64,000 nucleotides of DNA. Source: Lonepinella sp051851555 (GTDB lineage Bacteria > Pseudomonadota > Gammaproteobacteria > Enterobacterales > Pasteurellaceae). Shown piece by piece: positions 1-8,113 of the stretch (position 1 is its first letter; every line of letters starts with the position of its first letter). Below the pieces are notes generated by a model. It ran no database searches, was not told where the DNA came from, and saw only the letters and a program-made list of their open reading frames with translations. The translations under genes and the position numbers were made by a program. Location: assembly GCF_051851555.1 (NCBI RefSeq), contig NZ_JBPDVH010000002.1, forward strand, positions 310,001 through 374,000, given 5' to 3'.

Positions 1-471
1 GGTTTTATCTAACACAATCACCGCACTGTCTTTTTCACGTAATTGCCACGCATTTTTCACCGCACTTTGTTGATCCAAAATCACCTGACTGTGGGCATTT
101 TCCTTTTTACCTTTTTCTGCGCTGTTTTTAACAAAAATCCCCGTACCGATCACGGCGTCATCCGCATTAATAATGCTGGTGGTTTGATATTTGTTACGGT
201 CAAATCCCGCTTGTTTAATGGCTTGAATTAATGCCTCATTTTTTTCTTTGGCTGCGGTTCTGCCGGCAAAATGCTGTACCACTCGAACTTTGCCGACTAA
301 TTGGGCAGAATGCCAACCTTGATATTGAATTTTGTCACCATTGAGATTTATCTCACCGTCTTTTTGTACGCTAACTGCCGGTAATGGGCTGTTTACTTGA
401 ATATTATGCGCCAATAACACATTCGAAAATAACGCTGTGGATAATGCAATAATCAGTTGTTTTGTTTTCAT
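1..471 (-). CDS. ytfJ: YtfJ family protein, partial (3' end outside window)
   Basis: The reading frame starts at the ATG at 471-469 and stays open to the left edge, giving 157 residues; the family is about 184 long, so roughly 27 C-terminal residues are missing. The N-terminus is a signal peptide (MKTKQLIIALSTALFSN, likely cut after LLA), so the product is probably periplasmic. Family-typical stretches are LVGKVRVVQHFAGRTAAKEK (about residues 58-77), then YQT, DDAVIGTGIF and SAVIVLDK. YtfJ proteins have a thioredoxin-like fold and no firmly established function. A uptake-sequence core lies inside the gene near position 59. The identification rests on recalled similarity to E. coli YtfJ. Confidence 0.85.
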   Translation of the reverse strand, partial: MKTKQLIIALSTALFSNVLLAHNIQVNSPLPAVSVQKDGEINLNGDKIQYQGWHSAQLVGKVRVVQHFAGRTAAKEKNEALIQAIKQAGFDRNKYQTTSIINADDAVIGTGIFVKNSAEKGKKENAHSQVILDQQSAVKNAWQLREKDSAVIVLDKT

Positions 472-517
472 ACTCACCTCTTAATTAAATGTTGCGCTCT
501 ATTCTACTGAAAAGTGA

Positions 518-551
518 GTATAAAAGAAATCCGAGCATAAAAGAAATTCGC
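518..551. repeat. 17-bp imperfect tandem repeat between ytfJ and yjdM
   Basis: Two adjacent 17-bp units, GTATAAAAGAAATCCGA at 518-534 and GCATAAAAGAAATTCGC at 535-551, match at 14 of 17 positions. They lie in the divergent intergenic region, just upstream of the yjdM promoter. They could be a paired binding site or a chance duplication. Confidence 0.5.
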
Positions 552-564
552 ACAAGGACGAATT

Positions 565-594
565 TTGGATAAATCGCCGATTCTCTGCTATACT
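565..594 (+). promoter_or_regulatory. Putative sigma-70 promoter of yjdM
   Basis: TTGGAT at 565-570 and TATACT at 589-594 are 18 bp apart. A TG one base upstream of the -10 makes it an extended -10. The yjdM start codon follows about 30 bp downstream. Confidence 0.6.
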
Positions 595-625
595 GGCGCC
601 CAATTTTATACGTAAGGAAAAGAAA

Positions 626-961
626 ATGGATCAAATGCCGACTTGCCCCAAATGTCAGGGTGACTATGTTTATCACGATAGCGTGAATTTTGTTTGCCCT
701 GACTGTGCTTATGAATGGTCAGGTGAAGAAATAAGCGAAGAAAACCAACAAAAAGTGTGGAAAGACAGCAATGGTAATCTATTACAAGATGGCGATGACG
801 TTATTTTAATTAAAGATCTTAAAGTAAAGGGGTCATCTATTGTGTTGAAAAAAGGCACCAAAGCGAAGAATATTCGCTTAGTCGACAGCGATCATGATGT
901 GGATTGTAAAATTGAGGGCCAACCTTTTTCATTAAAATCGGCGTTTCTGAAAAAGGCTTAA
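626..961 (+). CDS. yjdM: Zinc-ribbon protein YjdM (PhnA family)
   Basis: This is a 111-residue protein with an N-terminal zinc ribbon (Cys7, Cys10, Cys24, Cys27) followed by a small SH3-like domain holding the family-typical DANGNLL-like and IKDLKVKGSS segments. The older name PhnA (alkylphosphonate uptake) came from gene position in E. coli and does not describe a proven role; no phosphonate genes are present here. The ATG at 626 is preceded by AAGGAAAAG. The gene stands alone, with its own promoter and a uptake-sequence hairpin after it. Length matches the family. Confidence 0.9.
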   Translation: MDQMPTCPKCQGDYVYHDSVNFVCPDCAYEWSGEEISEENQQKVWKDSNGNLLQDGDDVILIKDLKVKGSSIVLKKGTKAKNIRLVDSDHDVDCKIEGQPFSLKSAFLKKA

Positions 962-974
962 CCCTTGTCTCAAG

Positions 975-1034
975 CATAAAGTGCGGTGCAAAATTCAATC
1001 AAATTATTGAATAAAATCACCGCACTTTTTATGC
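975..1034. terminator. Bidirectional terminator built from an inverted uptake-sequence pair
   Basis: AAAGTGCGGTG at 978-988 and CACCGCACTTT at 1018-1028 are exact inverses, and flanking GCAT/ATGC bases lengthen the stem. A T-run follows on the plus side. It lies between the convergent ends of yjdM and deoD and can serve both. Confidence 0.8.
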
Positions 1035-1037
1035 GCC

Positions 1038-1757
1038 TTATTCGGCAGAATCGCCAATTAAGATACTGTCTAATGCAATCTCAATCATCTCATTAAAGGT
1101 GAATTGACGTTCTTCTGAACTGGTTTGTTCGCCTGTCCGAATATGATCGGAAACCGTACAGATACATAAGGCCTTCGCCCCATATTCTGCCGCCACAGCA
1201 TAAATCCCTGCAGCCTCCATTTCAACCCCCAGAATACCGTATTTTTCCATCACATCAAACATTTCCACATCCGGTGTATAGAAAAGATCGGCAGAGAATA
1301 AATTCCCAACTCGAACCTTAACGCCTTTGTTTTTCGCCGCTTGTACGGCAGCTTGTGTCATCTCAAAATCCGCAATGGCGGCAAAATCGTTATCTTTAAA
1401 ACGAATACGATTGACCTTGCTATCGGTGCAAGCGCCGAGGCCAATCACCACATCACGGACTTTCACATCCTGACGGACGGCACCGCAAGAACCAACACGA
1501 ATAATTTTTTTCACGCCATATTCGGTAATCAGTTCTTTACTGTAAATCGAGCAAGAGGGAATCCCCATGCCATGTCCCATCACGGAAATTCGGCGGCCCT
1601 TGTAAGTCCCCGTATAACCAAGCATATTACGAACATTGGTTACTTCTTGAACGTTTTCTAAAAATGTTTCTGCAATGTATTTAGCACGAAGTGGATCACC
1701 CGGCATTAATACGGCATCTGCAAATGCGCCTGCTGGTGCGTTAATATGTGGAGTCAT
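1038..1757 (-). CDS. deoD: Purine nucleoside phosphorylase DeoD
   Basis: DeoD cleaves purine (deoxy)nucleosides with phosphate to the free base and (deoxy)ribose 1-phosphate in the cytosol. The 239 residues match the hexameric low-molecular-mass bacterial type. Visible motifs are MPGDPLRAKYIAE near residue 18 (phosphate binding), GHGMGIPS near 60, EMEAAGIYAV near 180 (ribose binding) and VSDH near 203 with the catalytic Asp. The gene lies 25 bp downstream of deoB on the same strand, so the two form a deoBD operon: DeoB converts the sugar 1-phosphate made here to the 5-phosphate. Confidence 0.97.
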   Translation of the reverse strand: MTPHINAPAGAFADAVLMPGDPLRAKYIAETFLENVQEVTNVRNMLGYTGTYKGRRISVMGHGMGIPSCSIYSKELITEYGVKKIIRVGSCGAVRQDVKVRDVVIGLGACTDSKVNRIRFKDNDFAAIADFEMTQAAVQAAKNKGVKVRVGNLFSADLFYTPDVEMFDVMEKYGILGVEMEAAGIYAVAAEYGAKALCICTVSDHIRTGEQTSSEERQFTFNEMIEIALDSILIGDSAE

Positions 1758-1782
1758 AATGTTTTCCTCTCTGTTTAATCAA

Positions 1783-3012
1783 TTAAAGGATCGATTTACC
1801 GTAATCCATCGGCGATAAATCAAAATATTGTGCTACGGTTTGTGCGATATCCGCAAAGGTTTCTCGTTGACCAAGAAAGGCTTTGGGTATGCTTGAACCA
1901 TACAGTAACACGGGAATATGTTCACGGGTATGAATGGACTCTTGCCATGTTGGATCACAACCATGATCGGTGGTCAGAATTAATAGATCCTCGTTGTTGA
2001 CTAATTCCAATAATTCCGGCAAACGGCGATCAAAATATTCTAAGCCTATGGCATAATCTGTGACATCTCGGTGATAACCCACGGTGGCATCAAAATTCAC
2101 AAAATTGGCAAAAACGAGGGTGTTTTCCCCCGCACTTCGGATTTCTTGCAAGGTTTTATCAAACAATTCTTCTAGCCCCGTCGCTTTGACTTTTTTGCTA
2201 ATCCCCGTATGTGCATAAATATCCGCTACATTGCCCACGGCAACCACAATCCCTTGTTTTTCTTCAATGAGTTTTTGTAACAGGGTTTTGGCCGGTGGCT
2301 CTACGGTGAAATCTCGACGATTCGTAGTGCGTTGGAATTCTCCTGTTTTTTCCCCCACAAAAGGACGTGCAATCACTCGCCCAATATTGTCGAGAGCTAA
2401 TTCTTCTCGCACAATCTGGCAAAGTTCATACAGTTTCTCTAAGCCATAATGTTGTTCATGGCAAGCAATTTGAAACACGGATTCTTCCGAGGTATAAAAA
2501 ATCGGATAACCCGTTTTGATATGCTCCTCGCCAAAGGTATCTAAAATTGTCGCACTGGTGCCGTGGCAATTTCCTAAATACCCTGCCAAGCCCGCTTTTT
2601 GTACAATGCGCTCAAGCAAATCCTCAGGAAAACTCTGTTCTGCTTGCGGAAAAACATTCCACTTCAAAAAGACGGGGACTCCCGCTATTTCCCAATGCCC
2701 TGAAATCGTATCTTTACTGGATGAAATTTGCTGTGCAAAGGCATAACCACCGATTAATTCGGGTGCGGCTTGAAAGCCGTCAGGTAACACGTCACAAGAT
2801 TTTTCGGCGGCAAGCCCCAAGCCGAGGGTTTCCAAATGAGGTAATTTCAAGCGCCCTTGACGAATGGATAAATCCGTACTGTTTGCTTGATTGGCCGCAC
2901 AATATTGTGCAATATGCCCCAATGTATTGGCCCCTTGATCGCCAAATTTATCCGCATCCCTTGCACTGCCAATGCCGAGCGAATCAAGCATGATGATGAA
3001 TACACGTTTCAT
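1783..3012 (-). CDS. deoB: Phosphopentomutase DeoB
   Basis: DeoB interconverts (deoxy)ribose 1-phosphate and 5-phosphate, linking nucleoside breakdown to the pentose phosphate pathway and glycolysis. The 409 residues match the family and show the alkaline-phosphatase-superfamily metal ligands: IMLDSLGIG at the N-terminus, SKDTISGHWE near residue 100 and TTDHGCDPTW near 345, followed by the HTREHIPVL motif. It is the first gene of a deoB-deoD operon on the minus strand. A LacI/PurR-type palindrome lies 25 bp upstream of the start codon. Confidence 0.97.
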   Translation of the reverse strand: MKRVFIIMLDSLGIGSARDADKFGDQGANTLGHIAQYCAANQANSTDLSIRQGRLKLPHLETLGLGLAAEKSCDVLPDGFQAAPELIGGYAFAQQISSSKDTISGHWEIAGVPVFLKWNVFPQAEQSFPEDLLERIVQKAGLAGYLGNCHGTSATILDTFGEEHIKTGYPIFYTSEESVFQIACHEQHYGLEKLYELCQIVREELALDNIGRVIARPFVGEKTGEFQRTTNRRDFTVEPPAKTLLQKLIEEKQGIVVAVGNVADIYAHTGISKKVKATGLEELFDKTLQEIRSAGENTLVFANFVNFDATVGYHRDVTDYAIGLEYFDRRLPELLELVNNEDLLILTTDHGCDPTWQESIHTREHIPVLLYGSSIPKAFLGQRETFADIAQTVAQYFDLSPMDYGKSIL

Positions 3013-3036
3013 CCTTTTCTTTCCTTATTTCCGTTC

Positions 3037-3052
3037 ACGCAAACGTTTAACA
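3037..3052. promoter_or_regulatory. Putative PurR/LacI-family operator before deoB
   Basis: ACGCAAACGTTTAACA agrees with the first 12 bases of the PurR consensus ACGCAAACGTTTGCGT, then diverges. The core AAACGTTT is the symmetric centre typical of LacI-family operators. It lies 25 bp upstream of the deoB start, where a bound repressor could block transcription of deoBD. Whether the regulator is PurR or another family member is open. Confidence 0.5.
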
Positions 3053-3067
3053 GGGTTAAAAATAACA

Positions 3068-3091
3068 ACACCACAGACAATGCTGTGGTGT
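3068..3091 (-). terminator. Terminator of nupC
   Basis: A 9-bp perfect stem (ACACCACAG/CTGTGGTGT) with a 6-base loop is followed on the minus strand by TGTTATTTTT. It sits between nupC and deoB, which run in the same direction. Confidence 0.8.
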
Positions 3092-3124
3092 ACTCCTTAA
3101 ATCGGTCATTCATTATACCGTGGT

Positions 3125-4390
3125 TTAGGCTAAAGCAACACCGCTTAAACCGATAAATAAGCCCGCAATAGTCGCACTCATTAAGTTTGATAATGTTCCT
3201 GCAACCAGCGCTTTCAAGCCTAAACGAGCAATATCACCACGGCGATTTGGCGCCATGGCACCTAAGCCACCGATCAAAATCGCAATCGAACCAAAGTTCG
3301 CAAAACCACACAAGGCAAAGGTGATGATCGCTTTCGTTTTGTCCGCTAATTGCACCGCACTTTCTGGGCTTAAATATTTGGCAAAATCTGAATAACCGAC
3401 AAATTCGTTAATCGCTAATTTTGTACCAATCATTTGGCCTGCGACACCTGCATCTTCCCAAGGTACCCCGATCAACCAAGCTAATGGTTTGAAAATCCAA
3501 GCAAAAATCACGCCAAGAGATAATTCATCATAGCCAAACCAGCCACCGACACCGCCTAAAATACCATTAATCAAGGCAATTAAAGCGATAAAGGCCACTA
3601 ACATTGCACCCACATTTAACGCTAGTTGTAAACCAGAAGAGGCGCCACCTGCTGCGGCGTCTAAAATATTAGAGGGTTTTTCTAATTCAACATGTTCAAT
3701 ACTGTCATCAAATTTTTCGGTTTGTGGATATAACATTTTAGCGAACAATAAACCCGCCGGTGCAGCCATAAAGGAGGCAGCAATCAGATAAGGTAATGGC
3801 ACGCCCATGCTTGAATAACCGGCTAACATAGAGCCTGAAATTGACGCCAAACCACCACACATAATGGCAAAAAGTTCAGAGTTGGTCATTTTGCTGATGT
3901 AAGGTCTCACCAGTAAGGGGGCCTCGGTTTGTCCAACAAAAATATTCCCCGCCGCAGACATGGACTCCGCTTTAGAAGTGCCTAATAATTTTTGCAAGCC
4001 ACCGCCGATAATTTTAATCACCCATTGCATGACACCGATATAATACAGCACGGAAATTAATGCGGAGAAGAAAATAATACTTGGGAGAACACGCACGGCA
4101 AAAATAAAGCCATCACCGCCCATTACTTCAAAAATTTTATTACTGGCTAAACCACCAAAAACAAATTCAATCCCCTGAAAGCCATAACCAATCACTTTTT
4201 GCACGCCATTGGATAACCAGAGCAAGGCATCTCGTCCCGCAGGCACATAAAGAATCAGTGCGCCAAAAATGATTTGAATAAGTAACGCCCCGAACACGGT
4301 TCTGAAATTAATGGCTTTACGATTGTTTGAACATAAGAATGCGATACCCAATAATACCACAATCCCTAAGATACTAATTAATGACCCCAT
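3125..4390 (-). CDS. nupC: Nucleoside transporter, NupC/CNT family
   Basis: This inner-membrane concentrative nucleoside transporter (cation-coupled symport) has 421 residues, the usual CNT size. Hydrophobic helices run throughout. Conserved CNT segments include GNIFVGQTEAPLLVRPY near residue 150, MTNSELFAIMCGGLASISGS just after it, and ANFGSIAILIGG near 365. It precedes deoB and deoD on the same strand: the transporter brings in nucleosides that DeoD and DeoB degrade. A terminator hairpin separates it from deoB, so read-through or a second promoter must serve deoBD. I assign the general family with confidence; the nucleoside preference cannot be read from sequence. Confidence 0.93.
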   Translation of the reverse strand: MGSLISILGIVVLLGIAFLCSNNRKAINFRTVFGALLIQIIFGALILYVPAGRDALLWLSNGVQKVIGYGFQGIEFVFGGLASNKIFEVMGGDGFIFAVRVLPSIIFFSALISVLYYIGVMQWVIKIIGGGLQKLLGTSKAESMSAAGNIFVGQTEAPLLVRPYISKMTNSELFAIMCGGLASISGSMLAGYSSMGVPLPYLIAASFMAAPAGLLFAKMLYPQTEKFDDSIEHVELEKPSNILDAAAGGASSGLQLALNVGAMLVAFIALIALINGILGGVGGWFGYDELSLGVIFAWIFKPLAWLIGVPWEDAGVAGQMIGTKLAINEFVGYSDFAKYLSPESAVQLADKTKAIITFALCGFANFGSIAILIGGLGAMAPNRRGDIARLGLKALVAGTLSNLMSATIAGLFIGLSGVALA

Positions 4391-4527
4391 GATGTATTTC
4401 TCCTGAAAGTAAAAATTGCCCCATTCTAACCGCTTTTATATTTTTCTGCTATAAGTTATGCGTTTAATTTTGTTTTTTTCTCATCATTTTTTGATTATGA
4501 TAGACTTAATTGCTTTGGAACGATTGA

Positions 4528-5163
4528 ATGAAACTAAAACCCGCCACGTTACCCGACACGATTTGGACCGCCAAACATATTTGGTCACTGGAAACCAAGT
4601 CTTTGTTTGTGCTATTGCCAACCCTCATCATTATGGGGATCGGTGAGGGCTTGATTTTGCTTTCCGATCTCGGTTCGGCTCCGTGGACAGTACTCTCGCA
4701 AGGCATTGCGTTGCAAGGCCATTTTAGTGTCGGTTGGGCGTCTTTTCTGATCAGCGGAATCGTCATGCTGCTCTGGATCCCGCTAAAAATGCGACTGGGT
4801 ATTGGCACCCTGTTAAATGTCATTGTGATCGCCATATTACTCGGTCTCACCGTTGCCTATCTCCCTTTCCCAACAGATTTAATCTGGCAAATTGGCTACT
4901 TTTTAATGGGCATGTTACTACTTGGCGTTGGCACCGCCTTTTATCTCACTTGCCATCTTGGGGCAGGCCCTCGTGATGGTTTAATGGTGGGAATATGCCA
5001 AAAATTTCATTGGCGCATTGCGGTGGTCAGAACCATCATTGAAGTGACTGCCTGCGCCTTAGGATATTGGCTCGGTGGTACGGTCGGTATCGGCACATTA
5101 GTCTATGCGCTTGCGGTAGGTTGGATTATTCAAGGCACACTGAGCTTAATCCGACATCAGTAA
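4528..5163 (+). CDS. YczE/YitT-like integral membrane protein
   Basis: A 211-residue protein with about five hydrophobic helices. It shows the YczE/YyaS-type signatures LLSDLGSAPWTVLSQG near residue 45 and CHLGAGPRDGLMVG near 145, plus a GTVGIGTL segment near 188. Function is not established for this family; a transport role is only suspected. It is transcribed divergently from nupC and has no partner gene. The ATG at 4528 follows a weak ribosome site, and a uptake-sequence hairpin follows the stop codon. Confidence 0.75.
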   Translation: MKLKPATLPDTIWTAKHIWSLETKSLFVLLPTLIIMGIGEGLILLSDLGSAPWTVLSQGIALQGHFSVGWASFLISGIVMLLWIPLKMRLGIGTLLNVIVIAILLGLTVAYLPFPTDLIWQIGYFLMGMLLLGVGTAFYLTCHLGAGPRDGLMVGICQKFHWRIAVVRTIIEVTACALGYWLGGTVGIGTLVYALAVGWIIQGTLSLIRHQ

Positions 5164-5369
5164 CTTGCAACAAAGTGCGGTGGAAAATCTTCACTTTTTT
5201 ACACCGCAGTTTCACCTTGATTTTAAGCCACCTCCCCCCATTCTCTTTCTCCCCCTATTTTCTTTCTCCCCACTTGAAATACGCAAAACCAACCTTACTT
5301 TATCAACACAATCAAAAAATGTGATATTGTCCTGCTATTTTAAAATGTCAAAAAAATTTTAAAACAGCC
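5164..5369. other. Intergenic region upstream of dnaK
   Basis: The 320-bp gap between the YczE-like gene and dnaK begins with a uptake sequence at 5172-5182 facing a variant copy (CACCGCAGTTT) at 5202-5212. The pair can form a hairpin with a 19-base loop and probably ends the upstream gene. A C/T-rich stretch follows at about 5228-5272, then AT-rich sequence up to the heat-shock promoter. I see no gene here. Confidence 0.6.
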
Positions 5370-5397
5370 CTTGAAAAAGGAAAAGCCAACCACATTT
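5370..5397 (+). promoter_or_regulatory. Heat-shock (sigma-32) promoter of dnaK
   Basis: CTTGAAA at 5370-5376 matches the sigma-32 -35 element. CCACATTT at 5390-5397 matches the -10 consensus CCCCATNT closely. The 13-bp spacing is within the normal range. The dnaK start is about 80 bp downstream. Confidence 0.8.
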
Positions 5398-5483
5398 TAA
5401 GTAACAAGCAAGCGAGCTTATTCTGAATATAAACCAGAAAAGCATTGCGAAATAAACAGATTTAACTAGAAGGAAAACAAATT

Positions 5484-7382
5484 ATGGGAAAAATTATCGG
5501 TATTGACTTAGGGACAACCAACTCTTGTGTGGCTGTCATGGATGGCGACAAACCACGTGTGATTGAAAACGCCGAGGGCGATCGCACCACCCCGTCAATC
5601 ATTGCCTATACAAATGACAACGAAACTTTAGTCGGTCAACCAGCGAAACGTCAAGCGGTGACCAATCCGAAAAATACGTTATTTGCCATCAAACGTTTAA
5701 TTGGTCGCCGTTTTGAGGACCAAGAAGTACAACGTGATGTGAACATTATGCCATTCAGCATTGTAAAAGCCGACAACGGTGATGCGTGGGTGGATGTGAA
5801 AGGCGACAAATTAGCGCCACCACAAATTTCAGCCGAAGTGTTGAAAAAAATGAAAAAAACCGCCGAAGATTTCTTGGGCGAAACCGTCACCGAGGCCGTC
5901 ATCACAGTACCGGCTTACTTTAACGACGCCCAACGTCAAGCCACCAAAGACGCAGGTCGTATCGCAGGGTTAGATGTAAAACGTATCATCAACGAACCAA
6001 CTGCAGCGGCATTGGCTTACGGTTTAGATAAAGGCAAAGGCAACCAAACCATTGCGGTTTACGACTTGGGGGGCGGTACATTCGACTTGTCCATCATTGA
6101 AATTGATGAAGTGGGCGGCGAGAAAACCTTTGAAGTATTAGCCACCAACGGCGACACCCACTTAGGGGGTGAGGACTTTGATAACCGTGTGATTAACTAC
6201 TTGGTTGACGAGTTCAAAAAAGAACAAGGTGTCGATTTACGCAACGATCCATTAGCAATGCAACGGCTAAAAGAAGCAGGCGAAAAAGCGAAAATCGAAC
6301 TTTCTTCTGCACAACAAACAGATGTGAACTTGCCTTATATCACCGCAGATGCCACAGGTCCTAAACACTTGAATATTAAATTGACCCGTGCCAAATTAGA
6401 GGCTTTAGTGGAAGATTTAGTGGCTCGCTCTATTGAACCTGTCAAAGTGGCATTAAATGACGCAGGCTTGAGCATTTCACAAATTGATGATGTGATTTTG
6501 GTCGGCGGTCAAACTCGTATGCCATTGGTACAACAAAAAGTTGCCGAGTTCTTTGGTAAAGAACCACGTAAAGACGTGAACCCAGATGAAGCGGTGGCAG
6601 TGGGTGCAGCGGTACAAGGTGGCGTGTTGTCTGGTAACGTGACTGATGTGTTATTGTTAGACGTGACCCCGTTATCATTGGGTATCGAAACCATGGGCGG
6701 TGTAATGACCAGCTTAATTGAGAAAAACACCACGATTCCAACCAAAAAATCGCAAGTGTTCTCCACCGCAGAAGATAACCAAAGTGCGGTAACCATCCAC
6801 GTGTTACAAGGTGAACGTAAACAAGCGTCAGCCAATAAATCTTTGGGTCAATTCAACCTTGAAGGCATTAACCCAGCACCACGCGGTATGCCACAAATTG
6901 AAGTGACGTTTGATATTGACGCAGACGGTATTATCCACGTGTCAGCGAAAGATAAAGGCACAGGTAAAGAGCAACAAATCACGATCAAAGCCTCCTCTGG
7001 TTTAAGTGATGAAGAAATTCAACAAATGGTACGTGATGCGGAAGCCAACGCTGAAGCCGACCGTAAATTTGAAGAATTAGTGCAAGCTCGCAACCAAGCA
7101 GACGCCATTGTTCACTCTACTCGCAAACAATTAAGCGAAGTGGGCGACAAACTTTCTGCGGACGACAAAGCGCCGATTGAAAAAGCGTTAAGCGAATTGG
7201 AAACCGCTGCAAAAGGCGAAGATAAGGCAGAAATTGATGCGAAATTGCAAGCGTTAATTCAGGTCTCTGAAAAATTAATGCAAGCCGCTCAACCACAACC
7301 AGACGCTCAACAAGCTCAAAACGGCAAACCACAAGATGATGTGGTGGATGCAGAGTTTGAAGAAGTGAAAGATAATAAATAA
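5484..7382 (+). CDS. dnaK: Chaperone DnaK (Hsp70)
   Basis: DnaK is the ATP-dependent Hsp70 that binds exposed hydrophobic segments of client proteins with DnaJ and GrpE. The 632-residue protein has the N-terminal ATPase domain (GIDLGTTNSCVAV near residue 4, DLGGGTFDLSI near 195, ILVGGQTRMP near 338), the hydrophobic DVTPLSLGIET linker region near 390, the substrate-binding domain, and a lid ending in the conserved EFEEVKDNK. AGAAGGAAAACAA precedes the ATG at 5484. A strong hairpin follows the gene, separating it from two small genes that come before dnaJ. Confidence 0.99.
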   Translation: MGKIIGIDLGTTNSCVAVMDGDKPRVIENAEGDRTTPSIIAYTNDNETLVGQPAKRQAVTNPKNTLFAIKRLIGRRFEDQEVQRDVNIMPFSIVKADNGDAWVDVKGDKLAPPQISAEVLKKMKKTAEDFLGETVTEAVITVPAYFNDAQRQATKDAGRIAGLDVKRIINEPTAAALAYGLDKGKGNQTIAVYDLGGGTFDLSIIEIDEVGGEKTFEVLATNGDTHLGGEDFDNRVINYLVDEFKKEQGVDLRNDPLAMQRLKEAGEKAKIELSSAQQTDVNLPYITADATGPKHLNIKLTRAKLEALVEDLVARSIEPVKVALNDAGLSISQIDDVILVGGQTRMPLVQQKVAEFFGKEPRKDVNPDEAVAVGAAVQGGVLSGNVTDVLLLDVTPLSLGIETMGGVMTSLIEKNTTIPTKKSQVFSTAEDNQSAVTIHVLQGERKQASANKSLGQFNLEGINPAPRGMPQIEVTFDIDADGIIHVSAKDKGTGKEQQITIKASSGLSDEEIQQMVRDAEANAEADRKFEELVQARNQADAIVHSTRKQLSEVGDKLSADDKAPIEKALSELETAAKGEDKAEIDAKLQALIQVSEKLMQAAQPQPDAQQAQNGKPQDDVVDAEFEEVKDNK

Positions 7383-7400
7383 TTATCTTGATAACCGATT

Positions 7401-7425
7401 AAGGGCGTAGTGATACGCCCTTTTA
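7401..7425 (+). terminator. Terminator after dnaK
   Basis: A perfect 9-bp stem AAGGGCGTA/TACGCCCTT with loop GTGA at 7401-7422 is followed by TTAG. It would end or reduce transcription before the small genes and dnaJ. Confidence 0.75.
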
Positions 7426-7456
7426 GTGTATTCAATCAATATGAAATGGACACAAT

Positions 7457-7846
7457 ATGCAACTTTATCCGATTGAAACCATAACAACGAGTAATGATGA
7501 TATTAATAGCATCATTAAATTATGGCAACAGCATCAGCAACATTTGCCAGTACAACAACCTTATTATGGTGTTTATACAAATTATGTGAATAATCAATTG
7601 GATAAATATGAGTTTTCTATTGCAACTGAAACACCGAATAACACTGGGATTCAACCCTATAGTATTGATTCTTCTATTTGGTATGAAACCTTTATTACTA
7701 GCACTGAATTTATCGGAAAAGCTTGGGAAAGCATTTGGCATAAATCTAAACAAGGTTTATTAAAACGTGCTTATTCCATTGATTATGAAAAATATTATCC
7801 AGATGGCAAAGTAGAAATTTATATTTCTATCATTCCCCACTGTTAA
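7457..7846 (+). CDS. GyrI-like small-molecule-binding domain protein
   Basis: A 129-residue protein consisting of one GyrI-like (AraC effector-binding) domain without a DNA-binding part. Typical features are the early aromatic segment YYGVYTNYVN (about residues 36-45), then YEFSIATE, and the C-terminal pattern KAWESIWHKSKQG, LLKRAYSIDYEKYY and VEIYISI. Stand-alone members can bind small hydrophobic or cationic compounds, or inhibit gyrase in the case of E. coli SbmC; which applies here is unknown. It lies between dnaK and dnaJ, is markedly AT-rich compared with both, and is followed 16 bp later by a small membrane-protein gene. The pair looks like an insertion into the heat-shock locus. Confidence 0.7.
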   Translation: MQLYPIETITTSNDDINSIIKLWQQHQQHLPVQQPYYGVYTNYVNNQLDKYEFSIATETPNNTGIQPYSIDSSIWYETFITSTEFIGKAWESIWHKSKQGLLKRAYSIDYEKYYPDGKVEIYISIIPHC

Positions 7847-7862
7847 ATAAAGAGAATTTTAA

Positions 7863-8093
7863 ATGGCAATCAAACGAAGATGGTTTCGTCCCATTATGGT
7901 GACGGTTTCGGTATTTATTTACTCCATGTTTATTTCACTTGGCATGGCGTTAGCGAATAACGGCCTTACGCCAGATTTTTTATTTATTTGGACAAAAAAT
8001 TGGCTCACGGCTTTTTGTGTCGCATTTCCAACCATTTGGTTTTTACAGCCATTGATTGCTAAATGGGTACATAATATTAAATTTACAGATTAA
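7863..8093 (+). CDS. DUF2798-type small membrane protein
   Basis: A 76-residue protein with two predicted membrane helices (about residues 11-31 and 44-64) separated by a short loop. This is the layout of DUF2798: FRPIMVTVSVFIYSMFISL, then WLTAFCVAFPTIWFLQP. No function is known. It lies 16 bp after the GyrI-like gene and 20 bp before dnaJ, so it is probably cotranscribed with both. AAGAGAATTTTAA precedes the ATG. Confidence 0.7.
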   Translation: MAIKRRWFRPIMVTVSVFIYSMFISLGMALANNGLTPDFLFIWTKNWLTAFCVAFPTIWFLQPLIAKWVHNIKFTD

Positions 8094-8113
8094 CTTATTT
8101 CGAGTAACAGATT

